Source: Stomoxys calcitrans (taxonomy: Eukaryota; Arthropoda; Insecta; Diptera; Muscidae). From it: 64,000 nt of DNA. Below, piece by piece: positions 34,701 to 46,700 of the stretch. Made by a program: the position numbers and the translations under genes. The stretch is from the NCBI RefSeq assembly GCF_963082655.1, contig NC_081553.1, forward strand, positions 210,474,617 through 210,538,616, written 5' to 3'. The notes under the pieces are model-generated. The model ran no database searches and was not told the DNA's origin. It worked only from the letters and a program-made list of their open reading frames with translations. Positions within the stretch are counted from its first letter, which is position 1. Every line of letters begins with the position of its first letter.

Positions 34701-37700
34701 ATTGAAAATTTTCATAAGGGGTTAGCCTTTGCTAAAAAAACGCAAAAAAAATAAAATGTGAAATTTCAAGTAATACTGCTTACTTTATGAATCGTCTACG
34801 AATTTCGAACTGCGGAATGCTTAAAAATTTTCGAAATTCGAAAAAATGTAGGAGTTACAGCGTTGTTGGCCTTGAAAACGACTTTGAATTTTTACGCCCA
34901 AAATAAATTGGTTTTTGCTATGTTTTTCATAGCAACCTTTACAGTATCGCTTTATGCAGCACCTCTACGGAAAGAGATTTTCTTCACGAATCCAACGCTG
35001 TGCTCAGAATTTTGAAGTTCGCAAAACTAAGGTTGTCACAGCAATTTCAAACTCACGTTGATTTTTTTTTCATTTTTCGGATACTTATTATACGATTTTG
35101 AGCTTGTTCCTTGAAGGAATAACATAAGAGTTGCTCTAAACCGAATTTTTTGCCATTATCTTCAATACTGTATACTCAACTCGAAAAAATTTTTCGCATC
35201 AAAAATTTAAAATTTTCATAAGGGGTTAGCCTTTGCTAAAAAATGCAAAAAAAAATAAAATGTGAAATTTCAAGTAACACTGCTTACTTTACGAATCGTC
35301 TTAGAATTTCGAACTGCGGAATGCTTAAAAATTTTCGAAATTCGAAAAAATGTAGGAGTTGCAGCGTTGTTGGCCTTGAAAACGACTTTGAATTTTTACG
35401 CCCAAAATTAATTTGGTTTTTGCTATGTTTTTCATAGCAACCTTTACAGTATCGCTTTATGCAGCACCTCTACGAAAAGAGATTTTCTTCACGAATCCAA
35501 CGATGTGCTCAGAATTCTGAAGTTGGCAAAACTAAGGATGTTGCAGCAATTTCAAACTCACCTTGATTTTTTTAAGCATTTTTCATATATCAATTATATA
35601 GATTTTGAGCTTGTTCCTTGAAGGAAAAACATAGGAGTTGCACTTAACCGAATTTTTTGCCATTATCTTCAATACTGTATACTCAACTCGAAAAATTTTT
35701 TCGCATCAAAAATTCAAAATTTTCATAAGGGGTTAGCCTTTGCTAAAAAAATGCAAAAAAAAATAAAATGTGAAATTTCAAGCAATACTGCTTACTTTAT
35801 GAATCGTCTACGAATTTTGAACTGCGGAATGCTTAAAATATTTTCGAAATTCGAAAAAATTTAGGATTTACAGCGTTGTTGGCCTTGAAAACGACTTTGA
35901 ATTTTTACGCCCAAAATAAATTGGTTTTTGCTATGTTTTTCATAGTAACCTTTATAGTATCGCTTTATGCAGCACCTCTACGGAAAGAGATTTTCTTCAC
36001 GAACCCAACAGTGTGCTTAGAATTCTGAAGTTCATTAAACTAGGGAAGTTATAGCAATTTCGAACTTAACTATTCTTTTTTAGCATTTTTCGTATATCAT
36101 GTTCTCATACCCAACACCATGGGATGGGGGTATACTACTCTAGTCATTCCGTTTGTAACACCTCGAAATATTCGTCTAAGACGCTAGAAGTATATATATT
36201 CTTGATCGTCTCGACGTTCTGAGTCGATCCAGCCATGTCCGTCTGTCGAAATCACAATAGCGGTCGAACGGGTAAATCCAGCTGCTTGAAATTTTGCACA
36301 GATACTTAATATTTATGTAGGTCATTAGAGTATGCAAATGGGCCATATCGGTTCAGATTTAGATATATATTCTACATTAACCGATCTGCCGTTTTGATTT
36401 CTTGAGCCCTCAAAAGCCGCAGTTTGCTGATTTGGCTGAAATTTTGCATGTAGTTTTTTGATATAACTTTCAGCAACTGTGCCAAGTACTGTCCAAATGG
36501 GTCTATAACCTGAAATAGCTCCCATTTAAACCAATCTCCCGATTCAGCTTCTTGAGTCCTTACAATCTGTAATTTTTTTCCGATTTGGCTGAAATTTTGC
36601 GTGTAGTGGTCTGTTATGACTTCCAATAATTGCGCAAAGTATGGTTCAAATCAGTCTTTAACCTGATATAGCTCCCATATAAACCGATCTCCCGATTTGA
36701 TTTCTTGGACCCCTGGAAGCCGCAACTTTTGTCCTATTTGGCTGAAATTTTTCACGTGGTGTTCCTTTATGACTTCCACCATCTGTATCAAGTACGGTTT
36801 AAATCGGTCTATAACCTGATATAGCTCCCATATAAACCGATCGCCTCATGTGACTTCTTGAGCCCTTACAAGCCATTATTGTTGTCCGATTTGGCTGAAA
36901 TTTTGCATATAGTATTTTGTTGTAGCATCCAACTAACTACTGCTCAAATCGGTCAAGAACGTGATATAGCTCCCATATAAACCGAACTCCCGATTTTACA
37001 TACTATGCCCTTACTTACTTTAATTGGCTATGACAGGATATTTGTTCCACTAGCCGAACGTAGAATAGCGTTCCAAGCGCCTCGATCTTCTGCGCTCATT
37101 CTAAAATCTCTGACACCAAGTTTCGAAGTGTCTCCCACAACTTGATCTTTCCATCGGGCTTTTGGTCTTCCCGGTTTGCGTGTACCACCGTGTTTGCCTT
37201 CAAAAGACTTCTTTGCTGGAGCTTCTTCATCCATTCTGACAACATGACCTAGCCAACGCAGCCGTTGTATTTTGATGCGTGTAACTATGCTATCGTCGTC
37301 ATACAGCTCATACAACTCGTGGTTCATACGTCGCCTATATTCTCCCTTAACGCAAACTGGTCCATATATTTTACGAAGAATCTTTCTCTCAAACTCTCCA
37401 AGCACTGCCTCATCTGCTTTCACAAGTACCCATGCTTCAGAACCATATAACAGCACGGGTAGTATTAGTGTCTTGTAAAGTGTAGTCTTCGTCTGTCGAG
37501 AGATGGCCTTGTTTCTAAACTGCTTACTTTTTAGTCCAAAGTAGCATCTGTTTGCCAGTATTATTCTTCGCTTTATCTCAAAACTGGTGTCATTCGTTTG
37601 TGTTACGGCGGTGCCGGGGTAGATAAAGTTACTGACTATCTCAAAAGTGTATCAATGCTTTACCTGATATTGGTCGTATATGGATGCTTTTCCTATTAAT

Positions 37701-40700
37701 TTTCATTAATACATGGAGGCACATAATATGGCTAAATTTTAGTTTCAGATATTTTCTTATAGTATTCCACTTACATTCCAAGTAAGGTCCACAAAGATTC
37801 ATAACGGAATCGATGTCAACCATTCCGTTAACATTGAACTCTTTGATTACTTGATGGGCACAATTCTTAACCCATTTGAAAAAAATTTTTGTATGTTTAG
37901 TTCTTACATTGGAATGTACGCATAATCTAATATTGTTCCCATGTGAACCGACTGTCCAACATGTGAACCGATTTCTGCATATTGAGATCCGTTATGACTT
38001 CTAGTTCTACGCTGTTATGACTTCAGAATAGGCTGGGAATGGGAATCGAACTTTAAAAGTTCTCTTGAAGACCGATCTCTCAGTTTGATTTTTTTTGCCT
38101 AAAGTTAGCAATTCTTTTCTGTTTTTAATAAAATTTTTCCATGTGAGCAATGTTTAAACTTTCCATAACCAAATATAGCTACTACAAAAACCGATCCTCT
38201 AATTTGATAACATGAGCATATGAATGTGATCTTCAGTTTCGCAACGTCCATTTCAATCAAGGTCTAATTGAGGAAACCGCAAAAAGGAAATCTCTTCGAA
38301 AGCGATGTATAGTGAATGGGATTATGAAATTTATGCAACGTGATGAGGTGACTGGTAGATATTCTAAAACAAGGAAAGCTAATGTGAACTAAAAGACTAA
38401 CTGCCAAAGCCGCCGAAGTGTGTGCACTCGATTCATTCGCAATTGTTTTCCCTTTATGAAATGAACTCATATTTATGACTTGTGGAGCGAATCCAGTACA
38501 AACATGTTAGCAGTTTAGCCTTATATGTATTGTACATGCAGTTCCATTAGGCGTATGAGTGTCAGATGGTGTTTGTAACATAAATTATACGCACCCATGT
38601 ACAGTGTTAGCAGTCTTGTGTAGAAATAAAGGCCAAAAAACTGTCAGATATCATAGTGAAAGCTTTACTTACTACTCAAAATAAATGTTAAAATATTTTT
38701 TTTTGACAAAACTAGCATCCCGGTGTTCCGCTTCGCTACCCCCATTTTGTATGCCCCCTTTTTAGTGTAGGACTTTCGAAAACTTAGGTAGTCACTCAGT
38801 TTATAAAATTAGAAATCAGAAATATGTTCCCTCTTTAAAGAAAGTTCCAAAAAGTACCAAAAATAAAAATACAACGGAAAGATAAAAAAAAAATGTCAAG
38901 GAATAAATTAATTACAATTTTGAACGCTGTAGCTCCATTCGTAAAGAAGGTACCATTTTGTACGTTTGAATATCAAAATAACATCTCTCAAGGTACCCAT
39001 TGCACCATAAAAGATACGTTTTCTTTCACATGTTGAATTTTAGTCAAGACTGCGGTAATGTTTGTCAAATTGCTTAATTTAAGCAGTCCCTGTTCGCTGT
39101 AGGCAAAGATAATCTATTTTGTACTATTTTGCACTTTTTGGTACCATAATGTACGAAATTCGAATTGATAATGTAGTCACCCATTATATATTTCCTGCTT
39201 GTACCTACATGCCTTTAGCCTCTAGCCACATCTGTAAAGAATGTACTAAATGGTACCAGCGTGTGAGAGTTGTGAATAGATTATTTATTCACCCATCGCA
39301 TTTTTCATAGTTGTACCTACATTCCAAATTTTGGACCTCTAGCTCCATCTTTAAAGAAAGTACCAAATAGTACCGATTTTGGTACCAAAATGTTTGAATT
39401 GTGATAAGATCATTTAGTTGCCCATCACATATTTCTAAGTTTTAACTACATGCATCTGCACAGAAAGCTCCAAACGGTACCAATATTGGTACCAAAATGC
39501 ACCAATTGTAAAAACATCATAGTCACCCATCATATTTTCCTAGCTATTCCAACATGCCAAATTTCAGATCTCTAGCTCCATCTGTAAAGAAAGTACCAAA
39601 TAGTACTAATTTTGGTACCAGAATGTACGAATTTTGAATAGATCATTTAGTCACCCATCATATATTACCTAGTTGTACCTACGCTAGTTAAATATGATGG
39701 GTGACTGTGATCTTTTTACATTTGGTGCATTTTGGTACTAATATTGGTACCATTTGTTGCTTTCTGTGCAGATGGATGTGGAGATCTGAAATTTGGCATG
39801 TAGTTAAAACTTAGAAATATGTGATGGGCAACTAAATGATTTTTTCACAATTCAAACATTGGTACTATTTGGTACTTTTCAGAAATTTCTAGTTCTATCT
39901 GTGGAGAAAGTACCTATTGCGGTACTAAATGTACTTTTAAAGTTAAAGTTGCCAAAGTGTAGCCAAGTTCCAAAATTCAGAGCTTTAGTCCAATTTACAA
40001 AGAAAATACCAAATAGTACCAATTGAGGTACCAATAAACGTACTATTTCTCCCACTTCCGGTACGATTTTCCAAATTTTTTCTAAACAAACTTTATTTTT
40101 TCGAGACGCTCTTTAATTTGAGCCCAATAACATTCTGGCCCTTTCCGTTCGCTCTGGGCGAATATGTACCATTCCGTACTTTTTGGTACTTTTCAGTACC
40201 TAACCGTTCGAATATCGCCAAAGCCAACATTCGTGCAAAATTTCATAATTCTAGCTTTAGCCGTTTGGGCTGGGCAATGATCAGTCAGTCAGTCAGTAAT
40301 CAGTCAGTCACGCAAATAGGCGCAGTTAAACACCCACCCGTACACTTGCCATTCTTTTACCAGGTACTTCTATTGGTCTGGTCCATCTTTAGATATAGCC
40401 TTCATCTAAATCTTGCGTTTAATACGATTTGGGTCATATTTTGTACATACTGTGTTGAATAAATTTTAATTTCCAAGGTCTCATACACTAACCTCTGCGC
40501 CACGTTTGCCTCAAGCCTTGCCTGTTTTGTCTCTAAAACTATATTTAGCGATTTACGTTCCACCCTAGTATTTTTGTAACATTTTTATGCATGACCCTAG
40601 AGTTACATGCATGGGTGCTTGCATGGCGAAGAAGATGTTTGCATATACAATCCATATAAAATTTATAAGAATATGCATATGCATGTCATGCCAGATAACG

Positions 40701-43700
40701 CGAAAAACGACTGCATGACAAAAAAAAAACAACGAAATGCAAGAAGAAAATAAAATTCTAGTGAAAACGTTGAAATGGTGAAGAAGTCATGAAATGAACA
40801 CGAACAATAAATACTTGAATAAGCAAAACGAAAACAATTGAAATCGAATAAAACTTTTGCTGACATTTCTATGCGGAGGGTGTCTGATGCCATGTCAAGG
40901 AGAGTGACAAACAGGTTGCAGTTGAGACAAGGTTCAGATATAGGCCAAAGAGGAGGCCTTTGAATAAATCACAGAAAATGTTTGAGACCAAAGGAGGACA
41001 AAAATTCTCCAAGCAAAGGTGTTGCTAAGCAGCATGCTTTTTCGATTTGGCTATAAACTTGAGGCCACCGTAGCTCAGAAGTTAGCATGCCCGCCTATGA
41101 CGCAGAATGCCTGGGCTCGAATCCTGGCGAGACCATCAGAACAAATGTTCAGCGGTGGGGAAAACCCTCCTAATGCTGGCAACATTTGTGAGGTACTATG
41201 CCATGTAAAACTTTTCTCCAAAGAGGTGTCGCACTGCGGCTCGCCGTTCGGACTCGGCTATAAAAAAGAGGCCCCTTATCATTGAGCTTTAACTTAAATC
41301 GGACTGCACTCATTGATATGTGAGAAGTTTTCCCCTGTCCCTTAGTGGATTGTTCGTGGGCAAAATTTGCAATTTGTCCTCTGTTCCCTATTGACATGGT
41401 AGATTGCAAATGTGTAAAAAATAGGCTTAGCTGGGCAGGATTGAATTTAGTATACCTATCTCCGCCTTGATTAATTCTACTCTATTTAATATGTATACCA
41501 TAAGTGAGAGAATATATCAAATGGATGATGGGTAGGAAGTATTTCGCAAACATTTTTAAAATTCGTTCCGAAATTGGGGCTGCTGTAGTAATAGTGCATA
41601 TCGAATGAAATTTACATAAGGGATATAAATATGAAACTATTTTGATAAAGTTTTGCTAATGTATTAGGACATCAAATAAAACATATTGTGCATAATTTTT
41701 CAAGGATGGCTGCAAAATTGTGGCAACTTTAACCAAAATAGCTCACATCGTATGAGGGATACAAAGGAGAGCTGTATCTTAAACTAAACCGATTTTGATA
41801 CAATTTTAAACACATGTTGGGACATTAAGTAGAATAGCTTGGGCAAAGTTTTGAAAAGCTCGGAATGAAATTGGGACAAACATAACCATAATAGCTCATA
41901 TCGGATGAAGAATGTATATGAGAGCTATATCTAAAACTTAGCCGATTTTGATGAAATTATGACCACATGTTGGGATATCGAATACAACAACACACTTTTT
42001 TTAAAAATCGTGTTGAAATTATGGCAAATATAGCCATTATAGCTCATATCGAATGAAAAATATATATTCTAAAATCAACAGCGCACGTCCTTGGGCAATA
42101 AAGTGATCTTTGAAAAGCTTTACAGCAATCGAATAACAAATGAGACGCCTTTATTGAGAGACAGGCGGACAGGCAGACAGATGGACTATTAAATAGACTG
42201 ATAGAAATAAAAACAGAAATATTGATAAACAAATAGAGGGAACAACAAGCATAGAGGAAGCAGATGCAGATGCAGATCTAGCTGTCATATATGTATACCG
42301 CCCAATTTTCACTTTTAGAGCCACTGCTCGCGCATTTATTGGCCAATCGTGCCAAAATTTTGCACAATGCTTTCCTCGACGACTACCACAATATGTGAAA
42401 ATTTGCTGGCAATAGGTTCAGATTAAGACATAGCACCCATTTTGTATATATTCTTGCCTTTCCTTTACTGGTTTTGAGTTATCACCGTCGATTTTTTCAG
42501 TGATTAACTTCTTAGTTGTATGTACCAAAATTGTGGTCAGCCTACCAAACTACCAAGAGATTTTGGTGGGAACCTGCCAAAAACGGCAACACTGGTCATA
42601 ACATGTGTCAAAGAACTTAAACATGTGGTACCATGAGGCGTATAAGTGCCAGCTGGTGTTTGTTACATAAAACATACGCACCCATGCGCAGTGCTAGCAA
42701 GCACTTTTATAGAAATAGCGGCCAAACATGATGAAACGCCGTACCGCCGAACTCTCAACTCTTATCTCGATCCTCCGCAGAGGTTTTAAACAAAAAACAT
42801 TTTGCTAACAATTTATGATAAATTTCAGACATAAACCATTTGATTTGGGTACTATTTCACCAATGAACATTCGATAAAGAAAAGAGGGAAAAACTTGCCT
42901 CATATAAATGAGTATTGTCCGATTCTGTCCAAGTTTCAACTCAAAGGTAGGGGATTTTTCTATTTTATTGCCAAGGGCGCATTGGTTGCCAACAACAGAC
43001 ATCACGGTGACCTCTGCGCCACGGTGACCTTACAAATCTGTCCCTACAAATCTTTTAGTGCTAATGGTAATGGACAGATGGATGAGCAGACAAACGGATG
43101 GACTGATGGACGGACGGTCAGATGTCCATCTATCTTATAGATGCACGGACACGGACGAACATATGAACGGGCATATAAACAGACAGACGGAGGGACCGAT
43201 GCCAGAAAGACGGACAGTCAGAGAGATAGACTGATGTATAGACAAAAAAGACAAACTGACAGGTAGACCGACAGACAAATAGATCGACGGACAGTCAGAC
43301 AGATAAATGTACAGACAGGTGGCCCGATGGGTAATATAATGAGCCGACCCCCCGCGACTTAAAACCATGTGGCAGTTCCGGGGGAATCGGGGATAGGAGG
43401 AGGTGTGGTAAGTACGTAGAAATCGTGCATGTTTTTCAGTACGGGCTGAATACATCTTTCGAAGATCTACATCCACACCTCCAGCGAAAAACAAAAAAAA
43501 AAGATGATTCGACGGGTAAGCGGACGGTAAGATGGACGTTAAGACGGACGGTCATACGGGTAGACGGACGGAAGGAGGGACCGGTGAACAGACAGCTAGT
43601 AAAACAGACAGATGAAAAAAAGCAGACAGACAGACAGTCGGACAGATGTTCAAACGAACAGAGAGATGGATAGATAGACGGTTAGGCAGATGGTTAGATA

Positions 43701-46700
43701 GACGGACAAACAAATGCAATGTAAAAAAGGAAGACAGTCGGACAGATATACAGAAGAACAGGCAGCTGAAAGACAGGCAGACAGAAAAGCAGATGGACAG
43801 ACGTATATATGGGAGTTATGAACCGATTAAGACCATACATGTCACGGCTGTTGGAAGTCATAATGAAATAAAAACGCTAATTGGAAAAAATGTCAACCAA
43901 ATCTAATAGAAAATGTGCTCTCTAGAAGCTTAAGAAGTCATAACTGAAAATCGGTTTGTATGGCAGCTATATCGGGGTTATAAGCCGATTTACTTAGCAC
44001 AGTTATTACAAGTCAAAGCTTAACACCTTATGCTAAATTTCAGCCAATTCTGATAAGAATTTTCTATAGGCTAAAGAATCCAACATCCGAGATAAGTTCA
44101 TATGGCAGCCAAATGCGTAGAATGCCCTCTGGCACCCCCAGAAAAGTTTTAGCACCCACCCCAGAATGAAAAAAAAATTTTATAGCTATTCAAAGTGTTT
44201 TAGCCCTCCTCCAGAAAGCTGGACTGGCTACGCTATATCGAAAAAAGGACCAATACAACGCATTTACAATCACAACCGACTTATTTGTGCAAATTTAAAA
44301 GCGCCTGGTTTACTCGTTCGAAAGTAAGCGTGCTGACAATTGACAGACACACGGACGTACAGATAGACGGACGGACAGAACGGCAGACAGACGGACCTGG
44401 CATAATGGACTTAGAATGTGAAGATGATTAAGAATTTATATACCTTGTTGGGTCTCAGATGAATATTTCGATGTGTTACCAATGGAATAACGAAATTAGT
44501 ATGTCCCATACTATGGAAGGTATTAAAAATAAAAATGCATAATGTTTGGCCGAGCAGAACTTTGGATACCTTCTACTAAGGATATAAACATCCTTAGAGA
44601 AACTTTTAGATGGATCGTTAAAAACTCCAGAGCAAATTTAGTGCAAATCGGTTGAAAATTGTAGTATCTAGACCAGAGGATGATGGCAGCTAATTGGAGA
44701 GAGAAACAAACTTGGGGATTTTCCCCTCCAGATGCGCCCCCTTCCCGCACAACTCACCTGTCGAGAGTTTTTATACCCTACACCACTACATGTATAGCTT
44801 AGCGCGTTTGTTTATCCAATCACCGGCATTTTCTTTAGTCAAGAAACAAAACCTATTGAAATTGGAAAAAATCTTTTCTGATTTGGATATAGCTTCCGTA
44901 TATATGGTCGTCCGATTTGGACTAACAGTGCAAAAATTTGGTCATTTGTTAATCGATTGTTTCGAAATTTGGCAGGAAGGATTTTCTTATGACTCTCGAC
45001 ATTACAGGTGAATTTCATAGAAATCGGTTCAGATTTAGATATAGCTCTTACAAATATATTTCCATCGATTTTCACTTCTAGGGCCACCGCCAGCACATTT
45101 ATTCACCTACGAAGTTTGGCCGAAATCGATTCAGATTTAGATGTATCTTCCCTATGTATATTCGTCCGACTTCAATAATGGCGTCATTTGTCAACCTATA
45201 GTCACGAAAATTTGGCATTATAGATCTCTATATATATACTATACTAATTTTTTTGTTAGATTTTATCAGAATCGATTTAGATTTCTAATTAGCTTCCATA
45301 TACATATATACCGCCCCATTTTGCTTACATAGACTTATTACAATTTCGAAGACATTTGCTCGAAATTTGATATGGATTGTTTTAAAATCCATTTGAAAAC
45401 CTCCACCGAAGCCCACTAAATAGTTCCCAATTTCCACTTATAGGGCAGGGTATTACATAGTCGACTCTAGCCGACTTTTGCTTTAAAATAAGTAAATTTC
45501 TCTGGCTCACCCTGCATATTGGAGCTATGTACAAATCTGAGCCGATTTTTATCGAAATTCATAGCGCTTGTTTTTGGGCTAAAAAAGTGTTTGTGGAAAA
45601 TTTGGTGATGATTAGGCAACAAATGCGATCTCCAGCTTGATTAAAAAACAAATAAAAAGGCGTTAAGTTCGGCCGGGCCGAAATTTAGATACCCACCACC
45701 TCGGGTATATATGTAAACCACCTTTCATCAAAATTCGTTGAAAATTTCATACCTTATACTCATATACCTCATACCGAACTGAACTATATACGACACGGAT
45801 GTCGAAAAGCCCAATATAAGTCACTGTGTCAAATTTCAGTGAAATCGGATTATAAATGCGCCTTTTATGGGGCCAAGACTTTAAATCGAGATATCGGTCT
45901 ACATGGCAGCTATATCCAAATCTGGACCGATTTGGGGCAAGTTGCATAAACCTGTCGAAGAGCCTAACACAAAGCACTGTCCCAAATTTCGGCGAAATCA
46001 GACAATAAATGCCTCTTTTATGGGCCCTAAACCTTAAATCGTGAGATCGGTCTATATGGCAGCTATATTCAAATCTGGACCGATCTGGGCCAAATTGAAG
46101 AAGGACGTCGGACGTAACCAAACTCACTGTCTCAAATTTCAGCGACATCGGACAATAAATGAAGTATGTCAAGGGGCTTAACTTAACTCTATGTCTCAAA
46201 TTTCAGCGACATCGGACAATAAATGCGTCTTTTATGGCCCCAAAACCTAAAACATAGATATCGGTCTATATGGCAGCTATATCCAAATCTGAACCGATCT
46301 GGACCAAATTGAAGAAAGATGTCAAAGGGCCTAACACAACTCACTGTCCCAAATTTCAACAAAATCGGATAATGAATGTGGCTTTTATGGGCCTTACACC
46401 ATAAATCGGAATATCGATCTATAAGGCAGCTATATCCAAATCTGGACCGATCTGAGCCTAATTAACGAAGGATGTCGATGGGCCTTACACAATTCACTGT
46501 CCCGAATTTTATCAAAATCGGATAATAAATGTGGCTTTTATGGGCCTTACACCATAAATCGGGATATCGATCTATAAGGCAGCTATATCCAAATCTGGAC
46601 CGATCTGAGCCTACTTAACGAAGGATGTCGATGGGCCTTACACAATTTACTGTCCCGAATTTCATCAAAATCGGATAATAAATGTGGCTTTTATGGGCCT

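Noticed and set aside
43135..43494. 119-codon minus-strand frame
   Set aside because: Half of it is the GACA/GACG simple repeat, and the rest matches no family I recognise.
45747..46199. 150-codon minus-strand frame
   Set aside because: It spans three ~153-bp internal units of a HINE-like element. The unit length is a multiple of three, so frames stay open by chance.
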